NCBI GenBank assembly: GCA_013204385.1
Contig: JABMNY010000043.1
Coordinates: forward strand, 1-33,747
Length of the DNA stretch: 33,747 nt
Direction of reading: 5' to 3'
Source of the DNA: Candidatus Uhrbacteria bacterium
GTDB lineage: Bacteria > Patescibacteriota > Patescibacteriia > UBA9934 > GWF2-40-263
Below the pieces are notes generated by a model. That model ran no database searches, was not told where the DNA came from, and was given only the letters and a program-made list of their open reading frames with translations. This document shows positions 21,761 through 29,924 of the stretch, one piece after another (the first letter of the stretch is position 1; the number at the start of each line of letters is the position of its first letter). The position numbers were made by a program, and so were the translations under genes.

Positions 21761-22828
21761 TTACTCCTCAATACTATCTAGCAAAGCGTCATAAACCTGT
21801 CTATCAACCTCTGGATTCACCGCAATAACGTAATAACGGGTATATCCCTCTTCAAATCGAAAATCTATCACAACATGACGTTCGTTTCGCCACTGAGGTT
21901 GATCCACAAAATCTGACACCCCAGTATTCTTTTCAATATCATATCTTCGAGCCTCCAGACTTGCTTCAGTTACGAGGAGCTCTTCTGTGGAATAAAGTTT
22001 CACGGTAGACAGCGTCAGAAATTCACTGGCATCAAAATATCGAATAAGCACCTGTGAACGCTGTCTCGCTGCCCCCGGCCCATAGACGGTGTAGATATTC
22101 AGCGACTTAATGGAGGGAATATATTCGATATCCCATCCTTCTGGGAGTGTGAACTCCCATGGGAAGATCTCCTCACCTTGTCCATACTGTAACTCTGATG
22201 CCCTTCTAGATGTCCTCCATGTTTTATTTCCAAGTTCATCAATTGGATTTAGCCAATTATTCATCGCGTCTGGATCTGTTTCATATCCATTCAATCGAAC
22301 AGCACTCCCCTCATACATCGCAAAATGAAGATGTTCTCGTTCCCCATCTGTTTCACTTCCTTCTTCACCTAAAACCCCTATCTGCTCACCACTCTCCAAA
22401 ACAACCCCAACGGCTGGGATTGAGGCTGGATCAAGATGTCCGTAAATCGCACTCACGGTACGTCCTTCCAGCTCATGTGCGACCACAACCACTCCTCCAT
22501 ACCCAGAAACACGACCACTGTAGATCACTTCACCATCGACAATGGCATACACAGGTGTATCGGCAGGAGCCTCCAAATCTATTCCTGTGTGATAGCCTGA
22601 AAATCGATCCTCGAAATACTCCCCAAACCCCTTGTAGATGAGTTCGCCTTCAATTGGAAGATCTTCAGCCGTTTTCTGATCTGGAATTTTTTCACCTCCA
22701 CTCTCGCTTTCCGAACGTACTTCATTCTGCACAGCATCTTGATTTGTTCCTTGAGAATACTCCCCTAACGAACATCCAGCTCCTGTTAATAGAAGCACGA
22801 GACTCATGAGAACAAGATATTTTGTCAT
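21761..22828 (-). CDS. M23 (LytM-type) metallopeptidase lipoprotein
   Basis: 355 residues, exported and lipid-anchored: the signal ends in LLTGAGC (C19). A linker rich in Glu, Ser and Gln follows. The M23 domain covers about 60-190 with the zinc residues H80 and D84 (HTGIDLEA), H131 (IYGHLD) and the HLH pair (H166, H168; EHLHFAMYEG). M23 enzymes cut peptidoglycan cross-bridges, and all zinc ligands are present, so it is probably active. The remaining ~160 residues form an extra beta-rich domain of unknown function with no peptidoglycan-binding signature. Its start lies one base after the uvrA stop, so it is carried on the uvrB-uvrA transcript, an odd pairing of repair and cell-wall genes. Confidence 0.9.
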   Translation of the reverse strand: MTKYLVLMSLVLLLTGAGCSLGEYSQGTNQDAVQNEVRSESESGGEKIPDQKTAEDLPIEGELIYKGFGEYFEDRFSGYHTGIDLEAPADTPVYAIVDGEVIYSGRVSGYGGVVVVAHELEGRTVSAIYGHLDPASIPAVGVVLESGEQIGVLGEEGSETDGEREHLHFAMYEGSAVRLNGYETDPDAMNNWLNPIDELGNKTWRTSRRASELQYGQGEEIFPWEFTLPEGWDIEYIPSIKSLNIYTVYGPGAARQRSQVLIRYFDASEFLTLSTVKLYSTEELLVTEASLEARRYDIEKNTGVSDFVDQPQWRNERHVVIDFRFEEGYTRYYVIAVNPEVDRQVYDALLDSIEE

Positions 22829-22829
22829 A

Positions 22830-25361
22830 TTATTTTTTTAACACACGTTTCAAATACTGACCTGTATAACTCGCTCCATGGCGTGCAATATCCTCAGGGG
22901 TTCCTGCAATGACAACCTCTCCTCCTAAATCTCCTCCCTCGGGACCCAAATCAATCAACCAATCTGCCGTTTTGATTACATCAAGATTGTGTTCGATCAC
23001 TACAACCGTGTTTCCCTTATCAACTAATTCATGCAACACCTGGAGCAACTTCTTTACATCCTCAAAGTGAAGACCTGTCGTTGGTTCATCAAGAAGATAG
23101 AGCGTCTTTCCTGTCTGACGTTTTGCAAGCTCCGTCGAAAGTTTCACACGCTGAGCCTCTCCTCCTGAGAGCGTTGGAGCAGGTTGACCAAGCTTCACGT
23201 ATCCTAGCCCCACGCGTTTCAAGGTTTCAAGACGGTCAGAGACTGGTGGAACATCCTTAAAGAACTCTGCCGCTTCCTCAACCTCCATTTCAAGAATCTG
23301 AAAAATATTCTTTTCTTTATAGAGAATCTCCAATGTTTCACGATCAAAACGTTTCCCTTTACAAACATCGCAAGTGACATAGACCGTTGGGAGAAAATGC
23401 ATTTCAATCGCAATCATTCCGTGTCCTTCGCAATTCTCACAGCGTCCACCCGGTCGATTAAAACTGAACCGCCCTTTTTTGTACCCCCGATAGCGCGCCT
23501 CTGATGTTTCTGTGAAGATATCTCGAACAGGACCCCAGATACCTGTATAGGTCGCTGGGTTTGATCGAGAGGTTCGCCCAATCGCCCCTTGATCAATCAA
23601 AATCGTCTTGTCCAAATATTCCACACCAAGAATGGCTTTATGTATCCCGGGTGTTTGTTTTCCTCCATTCAGTTTCTTTGAAACTGCTTTGTACATGGTT
23701 TCATACGCCAAGGTTGATTTCCCTGATCCAGAAACGCCTGTCACACAGACAAACCGTCGTAGTGGAATTTCGACATCAATATTTTTCAGGTTGTTTGATG
23801 AGGCTCCCTTAATTTTGAGCACATCCTTTCCTGGGGCTCGACGATCTGTTGGAATCTCAATTTTTTTATCTCCTCTCAAATACGCAGCGGTAAGCGAGTT
23901 TGGATCTTTTATCGCAACCGATGTTTCTGCAGCAACGATGACATGTCCCCCATTTACTCCGGCACCTGGTCCAATCTCGACCATAAAGTCGGAAGCGAGC
24001 ATCGTGTCTTCATCGTGTTCCACCACAATCACAGTATTCCCAATATCCCGAAGATCCTCAAGCGTCTCGATCAGACGGTCATTGTCTCTTTGGTGCAATC
24101 CAATGGTTGGTTCATCCAACACATACATCGCCCCCACCAAACGAGATCCTACTTGAGACGCAAGTCGAATGCGTTGAGCTTCACCACCTGACAAGGTTCC
24201 TGCCATCCGGTTGAGTGTCAGATAATGTAATCCAACGTCGAGCATGAATTTTAGGCGGTTTTGAACTTCCTTTAAAATAGAACCTGCAATCTGCGTATCC
24301 TTTTCACTTAAAGAAAGATTCGTGAAAAAATCTACTGCATCTGCAATCGACATTGCCGAGACTTCCACAATCGAAATTCCCTTCTCATTTTTTGCTTTCC
24401 CAGGTCTTGGCAACCAAACAAAGAGTGCCTCCTCTCGAAGCCTAGCTCCCGAGCATTTTCCGCACAGCTCCTCAGAATACAGTTCTGCTGTTCCGAGTCC
24501 TGTACATTCTGGACATGCTCCATAGGGAGAGTTGAATGAGAACAACCGAGGTTCAATTTCAGGAAACGAGAAGCCATCTTTTGGACAACTGAACTTTGAA
24601 GACATAAGTTGTTCAGTCTCATCTGGATAGATGATATTTGCAACATCTTCACCACGATCAACGGCAATTTCAAGCGCATCTGCCAATCGCTGGCGAGCAT
24701 CCTTCTCGTTTGTCTTAAACGAAGCTACCGGAATGGTGTCAACGACGATTTCAATCACATGCGCCTTGTATCTAGCGAGCTTGATCTGTTCATCCAAGCG
24801 ATGTTCCTTTCCATCAATTCGGACACGGGCGAATCCTGAATTATAAAGATCGTACAGCAATTGGTAATACTCTCCCTTTCGTCCTTTCACAACAGGCGCA
24901 AGCACTTTTACAGAACCCTTTTCACCGGTGATGTGCGTAAGAACCATGTCGACCATTTCTTCGTTCGTCAGCTTCTGGATTTTCTCCCCACAGGTCACGC
25001 AATGAGGTTGGGCAACACGCGCATAAAGCACGCGAAGATAATCGTAAATTTCAGTGATGGTTGCAACCGTAGATCGGGGGTTACTTCCATGCGCTTTTTG
25101 ATCAATTGAAATAGCAGGAGATAGTCCTTCAATCTCATCAACGTCTGGCTTTTCCATTTGTCCTAAGAACTGTCTCGCGTATGCAGACAATGATTCGACA
25201 TACCGTCTCTGCCCTTCGGCAAAGATGGTATCAAACGCCAAACTCGACTTTCCTGATCCAGAGACACCCGTAAAACAAATGAGTTTATTGCGAGGTAGCT
25301 CAAGACTAATATTCTTTAAATTATGCTCTCGTGCCCCTTTGATGATTATTTTATCTTGCAT
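22830..25361 (-). CDS. uvrA: Excinuclease ABC subunit A
   Basis: Damage-sensing ABC ATPase of nucleotide excision repair. Two P-loops (GVSGSGKSSLAFDT near 32-45 and GVSGSGKSTLAYET), two signature motifs (LSGGEAQRIRL, LSGGEAQRVKL) and two Walker B segments (LDEPTIGLHQRD, LDEPTTGLHFED) are intact. The C-terminal zinc finger CENC...CDVC is complete. In the first zinc module the family CxxC is C259-P-K-D262, so one cysteine is replaced by Asp, while the following CPEC is kept. At 843 residues it is shorter than the usual ~940, mostly from the insertion domains. It starts 2 bp after the uvrB stop and ends 1 bp before the M23 gene, so the three form an operon. No SD. Confidence 0.97.
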   Translation of the reverse strand: MQDKIIIKGAREHNLKNISLELPRNKLICFTGVSGSGKSSLAFDTIFAEGQRRYVESLSAYARQFLGQMEKPDVDEIEGLSPAISIDQKAHGSNPRSTVATITEIYDYLRVLYARVAQPHCVTCGEKIQKLTNEEMVDMVLTHITGEKGSVKVLAPVVKGRKGEYYQLLYDLYNSGFARVRIDGKEHRLDEQIKLARYKAHVIEIVVDTIPVASFKTNEKDARQRLADALEIAVDRGEDVANIIYPDETEQLMSSKFSCPKDGFSFPEIEPRLFSFNSPYGACPECTGLGTAELYSEELCGKCSGARLREEALFVWLPRPGKAKNEKGISIVEVSAMSIADAVDFFTNLSLSEKDTQIAGSILKEVQNRLKFMLDVGLHYLTLNRMAGTLSGGEAQRIRLASQVGSRLVGAMYVLDEPTIGLHQRDNDRLIETLEDLRDIGNTVIVVEHDEDTMLASDFMVEIGPGAGVNGGHVIVAAETSVAIKDPNSLTAAYLRGDKKIEIPTDRRAPGKDVLKIKGASSNNLKNIDVEIPLRRFVCVTGVSGSGKSTLAYETMYKAVSKKLNGGKQTPGIHKAILGVEYLDKTILIDQGAIGRTSRSNPATYTGIWGPVRDIFTETSEARYRGYKKGRFSFNRPGGRCENCEGHGMIAIEMHFLPTVYVTCDVCKGKRFDRETLEILYKEKNIFQILEMEVEEAAEFFKDVPPVSDRLETLKRVGLGYVKLGQPAPTLSGGEAQRVKLSTELAKRQTGKTLYLLDEPTTGLHFEDVKKLLQVLHELVDKGNTVVVIEHNLDVIKTADWLIDLGPEGGDLGGEVVIAGTPEDIARHGASYTGQYLKRVLKK

Positions 25362-25363
25362 AG

Positions 25364-27406
25364 CTATTTTTTCTTCTTTGACTCTTTTCCCTTAAGTTCC
25401 TTACTCAATAACAGAATTTCATCACGTAATAGAGCAGCTGTTTCAAAATCGAGTTTCTTTGCCGCTTCCTTCATGTCGTACTCTTTTTCTTTAATGACTT
25501 GCTCGATCTCATGAGGTTCAGCTGTCATTTCTAGCTTGAGAATTTCTGCGACAGAATCCTTCTCTCCCCCAAGCATCGCGCGAATATCTTTGATCTCCTT
25601 TTGAATCGACTGAGGAGTAATGCCGTGCTTCTTATTGTGTGCCACTTGAATCTTACGACGTCTCGTTGTTTCTTTAAGCGCACGCTCAAGCGATCCTGTC
25701 ATCTTATCGGCATACACGATGACCTCTCCATCGATGTTTCGAGCCGCGCGACCAATCGTTTGAATAATGGCGGTTTCTGAGCGCAAAAATCCTTCTTTAT
25801 CCGCATCGAGAATAGCCACTAATGTGACCTCTGGAAGATCCAGTCCTTCGCGGAGTAAGTTCACTCCCACAACGACGTCATACATTCCCTTTCGCAAATC
25901 TGAAAGAATGGTAATGCGATCAAGTGTCTGTACATCAGAGTGAAGATACTGCACCTTAATCCCCTTCTCAAGCAAAAACTCTGTAAGGTCTTCCGCCATC
26001 TTTTTTGTAAGGGTCGTCACAAGAGCCCGACCCTTTTTTGCGACACGTATTTCAATCTCCCGAATCAGATCCTCTACTTGTCCAGGATAATCCCCATCTT
26101 CTGTCACTGGACGCATGGTTACCTCTGGATCCACAAGCCCGGTCGGACGAATAATCTGCTCAATGATCTTTGACGACTTTTCGAGTTCATACTTACCTGG
26201 CGTCGCACTGACAAACACCATCTGCTTCATACGCTCAACAAACTCATCAAACTTGAGGGGTCGGTTATCCTTCGCACTTGGGAGTCTAAATCCATGCTCA
26301 ATCAATGTCCCCTTTCGAGCCTGATCTCCGTTATACATCCCCCCAACCTGAGGAATAGTCACATGCGACTCATCAATAATTGTCATGAAGTCATCTGGAA
26401 AATAGTCGATGAGGGAGTAGGGAGGTTGTCCTGGTTCTCGTCCATCAAAGTGTCGAGAATAGTTCTCGATCCCATTGCAGTAGCCAATATTCTCAATCAT
26501 CTCTAAATCAAACCGTGTCCGACGAGAAAGACGTTCTGCCTCTAAGACTTTTCCTTCTATATCAAACTGTGCCAATCGCTCTTTCAAGTCACGTTTAATT
26601 TCCTTTACAGCACCATCTTGCCTTGATGGAGATACAACGTAATGTTTTGCTGGAAAGATCCAAATATCCTCTGGACGACTTAAAAACTTTCGTGTGATCG
26701 GATCAAGGGCTTGCAAATCAATAATGCGCTCATCTTCCCCGGCGGAGCCGGGTCCGGCTTCGCCGGAAAAAATCATGCGGTACACGATCTCTTCATTCAT
26801 TGGCATCACTTCGACAATGTCTCCACGCGCTCTGAAATGCCCTCGTGTAATATCTGCGTTTGTCCGTTCAAACTGCATCGCTGTTAGGCGATGCAAAAGT
26901 TCATTACGTTCCAAGCCTCCACGTTTCTCGATATGCAAAACGGTATCCTTATACTCATCCGGACTTCCAAGCGCGTAAATACAAGACACACTCGCCACAA
27001 TAATGACATCGCGTCGAGTTAAGAGCGCCTGCGTTGCAGAATGTCGAAGTCGATCAATTTCCTCATTAATCTGGGATTCTTTTTCAATATACGTATCTGT
27101 CCGAGGCATGTAGGCCTCAGGTTGATAATAATCGTAGTAACTCACAAAATACTCAACTGCATTGTTTGGGAAAAACTCACGGAACTCATTACAAAGCTGT
27201 GCCGCAAGCGTCTTGTTATGCGCAATCACAAGAGTTGGTTTTTGGGTATTCACAATCACATTCGCCATCGTGAATGTTTTTCCTGAACCCGTCACACCCA
27301 AAAGCGTCTGATACTCCTCACCCGCATTGATTCCTTTTGTGAGTTCCTCAATGGCCTTCGGTTGATCTCCGGCTGGTTTATATTCTGAATGTAGTTCAAA
27401 TTTCAT
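25364..27406 (-). CDS. uvrB: Excinuclease ABC subunit B
   Basis: DNA helicase-like subunit that verifies damage and recruits UvrC. From the preferred start (27406; 680 residues, typical) it begins [20 protein letters not shown]. Walker A is GVTGSGKT, the damage-probing beta-hairpin [17 protein letters not shown] is near 90-110, and DESH and QTIGRAARN are the Walker B and motif VI. A C-terminal UVR motif ([17 protein letters not shown]) is present. A Gly/Ala-rich insert, [11 protein letters not shown] (near 211-222), interrupts a region that usually continues directly from FxG to DERI; it is encoded by a palindromic repeat. The frame is open to an ATG at 27427, seven codons upstream, which remains possible. 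Confidence 0.97.
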   Translation of the reverse strand: MKFELHSEYKPAGDQPKAIEELTKGINAGEEYQTLLGVTGSGKTFTMANVIVNTQKPTLVIAHNKTLAAQLCNEFREFFPNNAVEYFVSYYDYYQPEAYMPRTDTYIEKESQINEEIDRLRHSATQALLTRRDVIIVASVSCIYALGSPDEYKDTVLHIEKRGGLERNELLHRLTAMQFERTNADITRGHFRARGDIVEVMPMNEEIVYRMIFSGEAGPGSAGEDERIIDLQALDPITRKFLSRPEDIWIFPAKHYVVSPSRQDGAVKEIKRDLKERLAQFDIEGKVLEAERLSRRTRFDLEMIENIGYCNGIENYSRHFDGREPGQPPYSLIDYFPDDFMTIIDESHVTIPQVGGMYNGDQARKGTLIEHGFRLPSAKDNRPLKFDEFVERMKQMVFVSATPGKYELEKSSKIIEQIIRPTGLVDPEVTMRPVTEDGDYPGQVEDLIREIEIRVAKKGRALVTTLTKKMAEDLTEFLLEKGIKVQYLHSDVQTLDRITILSDLRKGMYDVVVGVNLLREGLDLPEVTLVAILDADKEGFLRSETAIIQTIGRAARNIDGEVIVYADKMTGSLERALKETTRRRKIQVAHNKKHGITPQSIQKEIKDIRAMLGGEKDSVAEILKLEMTAEPHEIEQVIKEKEYDMKEAAKKLDFETAALLRDEILLLSKELKGKESKKKK
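26738..26770 (-). repeat. Palindromic repeat element, copy in uvrB
   Basis: 33 bp with two hairpins side by side: CCCGGC-GGA-GCCGGG and CCGGC-TTC-GCCGG. 29 of 33 bases equal the dnaX copy (6021-6053). It is inserted in frame and encodes the Gly/Ala-rich insert of UvrB. Confidence 0.75.
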
Positions 27407-27471
27407 AGATAACGCATAATCCCCCATGAACCGGAGTTCAAGGGGGTGGGATCTGTGTATTCACAAGACAA

Positions 27472-27499
27472 AGCGTAGCACGAGACTGAAAAAAAGCAA
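27472..27499 (-). promoter_or_regulatory. Candidate promoter of the uvrB-uvrA-M23 operon
   Basis: TTGCTT (27494-27499), a 16-nt spacer and TGC-TACGCT (-10 27472-27477) on the minus strand. The match is moderate. The leader to the uvrB start would be about 60 nt. No LexA-like palindrome was recognised nearby. Confidence 0.35.
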
Positions 27500-27530
27500 G
27501 AAAAGTGAACTTGCCCTGAATCTTTGTATT

Positions 27531-27556
27531 AAAAAACTCCGATACAAGGATCGGAG
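27531..27556 (-). terminator. Terminator after the pentapeptide-like gene
   Basis: CTCCGAT (27537-27543) and ATCGGAG (27550-27556), loop of 6, T-run on the minus strand (27531-27536). Confidence 0.8.
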
Positions 27557-27574
27557 CCGTGAGAGGAGATGTGC

Positions 27575-27871
27575 TCAGCTTGTGCAGTCGGTGAATGTGC
27601 AGTCTGAGAAGCGAGCACCCTTCGCTTCTAAACCACGAATGTCGCAGTTCTTGAAGGTGCATCCCATGAAACTTGTCTCGTACGCATTTTCAACACGCAA
27701 ATCGCATACCGTGAAGGTACAATCGAGGAAGTGACACAACTGAATGTCTGCCCCCTCATAGACACCTTCATCGAAGACACAGTCGTCATATGACCCCGAC
27801 TTCATGCGGGCACCACGTGCTTCTTCCTTGTGATAGGTCACACCAGATCCAACTCGTTCTTTTAGACTCAT
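27575..27871 (-). CDS. Pentapeptide-repeat-like small protein
   Basis: 98 residues from ATG 27871, which has AAGGA 8 bases upstream; the longer open frame overlaps the CinA/NadD gene and is not used. After a charged N-terminus (about 1-30) the rest follows a five-residue rhythm with Cys, Phe or Leu at the centre: DCVFDEG, ADIQLCHFLDCTFTVCDLRV, then SFMGCTFKNCDIRGLEAKGA and RFSDCTFTDC. This is a right-handed quadrilateral beta-helix pattern. The many cysteines are unusual but line up in the repeat. Proteins of this type can mimic DNA or bind partners; no role is known here. It is 22 bp after the CinA/NadD fusion gene and shares its transcript. Confidence 0.7.
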   Translation of the reverse strand: MSLKERVGSGVTYHKEEARGARMKSGSYDDCVFDEGVYEGADIQLCHFLDCTFTVCDLRVENAYETSFMGCTFKNCDIRGLEAKGARFSDCTFTDCTS

Positions 27872-27893
27872 TGACTTGTCCTTTGCTTGAAGC

Positions 27894-29120
27894 TTACCGC
27901 GCTTGCTGTGCGCGGATGGTTGTAGAAGAGATGTCCCAGCGCGCGGAGACACCTTCGAAGAGGTGCGCGTAGCGCGGAGGCATGTCCAGATCATCACGCA
28001 TGATGAAACGCCCCGACACTTCATCGACACGCCCCATGACAATGAAACTCGATCCCAGATCAGCAAGCTCCTCGAGCATCCGTCGACGTCCTTCATCTCC
28101 ACCGTAGTAGCGAGGATTGAGGATGCTTCGTGCCGCATCAGCACCGACAAGCACCTGCACTCCAGGGAGCAAGCGAGCCTTCTCCACATAGAGCCCACTC
28201 GCGGGCAGGAACAAAACTGGATGACGCCACGCAAAGGCGACAAGTCGACGTCGCAATTCTTCTTCTGGAAGCGGGGCAACAGCCTTGTCTGGATGCTGCT
28301 GCGAGATCTGGAAGATCACACGCTTCCCAGTCATCCCCTCGATCATCCGCGCCATTTCAACATGCGCAAAGCTCAGAGGGTTGAACGAACCTGGAAACAG
28401 AACGACCTCTTTTGGATCCAAATCACTTAAAGTTGTCGTACTGTCGTTTGGCCAGAACACCTTGTTGAAGAGATCCGTGTGACCAATGGAGACTGGATAT
28501 GGCTTAAGAACCCAACCTTCCATCTGCGTTTCTGTCTGCGAAGACTGAAGCGCACCAGGAACCTGAATCTGATCAACGCCAGTCGCCCACAGAATCATGT
28601 TGAGCGCGACGAGATCCACCAGAATCCCCTGCTCTTCCCGGTGCCTCCGGGTTGCCGACGGGTCATCCAAGACCGAACCTTCCATCTTTGGGAGCGTGAA
28701 ACTCACCTGGTGAATGCCGTGCCTATCCTTGATCACCACATGCGCCCGATCATCCCCACGTCGATCACGTCCCGTCGTAATGGCGCCCGTGATCCCAACA
28801 CCAATGACTGGTCGGCTGGCGACACCTTCCTGAGACACCACCTTGAATGCCTCTTCGTAGGCATGAGCAGCCAGATAAATGGCCTGCTCGAGACTAGCAA
28901 AACTCTCATCACCATCATGCCCCAACAGGTTCATTTGGACACGGCGGTGATACGGAAGTCCGAAGTGAAGAATGGTTGCAGAGCTTCCTGGCATCCGCCA
29001 GAGATCGAAGAGAAGATGTCCGCAGACACCTGTCTCATTGATCCAGACCATGTGAGGTCCATTATGAAGAACAGCAACGCGCTCCTCGATACCCTGAATG
29101 AGTGATTCGTACAATGTCAT
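27894..29120 (-). CDS. CinA-like domain fused to a NadD/NMN-type adenylyltransferase domain
   Basis: 408 residues with two domains of pyridine-nucleotide metabolism. The N-terminal half (about 70-185) resembles the CinA C-terminal amidohydrolase, which removes the amide of NMN: GVGITGAITTGRDRRGDDRA (107-126), then RRHREEQGILVDLVALNMIL. The C-terminal half (about 237-408) is a nucleotidyltransferase: LFPGSFNPLSFAHVEMA (241-257), where the first His of the usual (T/H)xGH motif is Ser, and the closing ISSTTIRA (near 397-404). Together they could turn NMN into NaMN and then NaAD. Start chosen at ATG 29120, with AGAAGG close upstream. The gene has a clear TTGACA promoter. The substituted His and the weak CinA match leave function uncertain. 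Confidence 0.75.
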   Translation of the reverse strand: MTLYESLIQGIEERVAVLHNGPHMVWINETGVCGHLLFDLWRMPGSSATILHFGLPYHRRVQMNLLGHDGDESFASLEQAIYLAAHAYEEAFKVVSQEGVASRPVIGVGITGAITTGRDRRGDDRAHVVIKDRHGIHQVSFTLPKMEGSVLDDPSATRRHREEQGILVDLVALNMILWATGVDQIQVPGALQSSQTETQMEGWVLKPYPVSIGHTDLFNKVFWPNDSTTTLSDLDPKEVVLFPGSFNPLSFAHVEMARMIEGMTGKRVIFQISQQHPDKAVAPLPEEELRRRLVAFAWRHPVLFLPASGLYVEKARLLPGVQVLVGADAARSILNPRYYGGDEGRRRMLEELADLGSSFIVMGRVDEVSGRFIMRDDLDMPPRYAHLFEGVSARWDISSTTIRAQQAR

Positions 29121-29145
29121 TATCCTTCTGGTTGTAGAAGATCTA

Positions 29146-29166
29146 TCGCAAACACGTCGTCTGCGA
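29146..29166 (-). promoter_or_regulatory. Dyad in the 5' leader of the CinA/NadD gene
   Basis: TCGCA/TGCGA arms enclose an AC-GT step near the centre. It lies just downstream of the predicted start point (about 29167) and upstream of the SD. Confidence 0.35.
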
Positions 29167-29173
29167 ACGAAAG

Positions 29174-29202
29174 AGTATGTCTGAAATCTTGCTCTTTGTC
29201 AA
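29174..29202 (-). promoter_or_regulatory. Promoter of the CinA/NadD gene
   Basis: TTGACA (29197-29202), a 17-nt spacer and CATACT (29174-29179) on the minus strand, immediately after the terminator of the preceding gene. Confidence 0.7.
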
Positions 29203-29203
29203 T

Positions 29204-29240
29204 AAAAAAACCCTTCTTTTGCAAGTTATGCATTGAAGGG
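29204..29240 (-). terminator. Terminator after the unknown 165-residue gene
   Basis: CCCTTC (29211-29216) and GAAGGG (29235-29240) with inner TGCA/TGCA, then a T-run on the minus strand (29204-29210). Confidence 0.75.
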
Positions 29241-29299
29241 GAGATCACCATTTAACTGGTGTACTGATTGTTTTCAGAAGACGACGTTGTCGATACCCC

Positions 29300-29797
29300 T
29301 CACATTGTCACCGTCTGGAGTGTCCGCTCGAACGCAGCCTCAGCCTCAGGCAGAGGATCGATGGACCACATCTCACGTTTCCCGTGCGGAAAGTGTTCGG
29401 CCATGAGCTTGACCAGCTTGTGGTGGACCTGGTCGATCTGACCTTCTTGATAGCGACCACCTCGGCGCCAGCGCTTGGCAACCCAGGGAGCGATCAGTCG
29501 GAGATCTCGTGCTTCACGATCTTTGTAATAGAAGAGATCCTTTTCACCGCGCATACTGACCATCAAGGCCAACACTGCGGTCACGTAAGGTCCTTCCTTG
29601 TGAAGCACCTCTGCTTTGACCAGCTTTGCGATGACGGGTTGGATCCCCTTCACCTCATGACCGGACTGGAATACGACCTCCGCCGCAGCCCGCATGATTC
29701 CACTCAAATGAGGCTCGATACGCGGCCAAGTAGCGCTGAAGGGAAGCCAGGAAGAACTCCTACAACTCCCAAGGAAACGACGCTGCGCTTCTGACAT
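29300..29797 (-). CDS. Unknown 165-residue protein in the GC-rich block
   Basis: I do not recognise the family. The start is ATG 29797, with AAAGGA 6 bases upstream. The open frame continues to 29962, but those 55 codons run through the terminator and promoter and should not be translated. The product is soluble and mainly helical: AAAEVVFQSGHEVKGIQPVI, VTAVLALMVSMRGEKDLFYY, and a basic stretch, APWVAKRWRRGGRYQEGQID. It has many His, Arg and Trp residues but no metal or nucleotide motif I can name. Monocistronic, with its own promoter and terminator. Composition matches the flanking CDF and CinA/NadD genes, not the core genes. Confidence 0.65.
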   Translation of the reverse strand: MSEAQRRFLGSCRSSSWLPFSATWPRIEPHLSGIMRAAAEVVFQSGHEVKGIQPVIAKLVKAEVLHKEGPYVTAVLALMVSMRGEKDLFYYKDREARDLRLIAPWVAKRWRRGGRYQEGQIDQVHHKLVKLMAEHFPHGKREMWSIDPLPEAEAAFERTLQTVTM

Positions 29798-29840
29798 GTA
29801 CGTCCTTTGCCCAACGGGGAAGGTTTGCTGAGCGTCCAGA

Positions 29841-29869
29841 CTGTAATAACTTTTTTTGTTCTCGTCAAT
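29841..29869 (-). promoter_or_regulatory. Promoter of the unknown 165-residue gene
   Basis: TTGACG (29864-29869), a 17-nt spacer and TACAGT (29841-29846) on the minus strand, right after the CDF terminator. Leader about 37 nt. Confidence 0.65.
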
Positions 29870-29870
29870 A

Positions 29871-29905
29871 AAAAAGCTCCCCAGACGCAAATGCATTGGA
29901 GAGCG
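29871..29905 (-). terminator. Terminator after the CDF transporter gene
   Basis: GCTCCCC (29877-29883) with GGAGAGC (29899-29905), one mismatch, followed on the minus strand by a six-T run. Confidence 0.7.
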
Positions 29906-29924
29906 AGATATTCCGTCTTCTTCC

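Noticed and set aside
27575-28279. 234-codon frame read as one protein
   Set aside because: Its first part overlaps the CinA/NadD coding region in another frame; only the last 98 codons (ATG 27871) have an SD and a repeat pattern.
28630-28670. CCCGG...CCGGG palindrome in the CinA/NadD gene as a third copy of the 33-bp element
   Set aside because: Only the short stem agrees, and the segment encodes conserved-looking CinA residues (RREEQ), so no insertion is implied.
28479-29105. Long plus-strand frame (208 codons) opposite the CinA/NadD gene
   Set aside because: It mirrors the codon pattern of the real minus-strand gene in GC-rich DNA and its protein lacks any motif.
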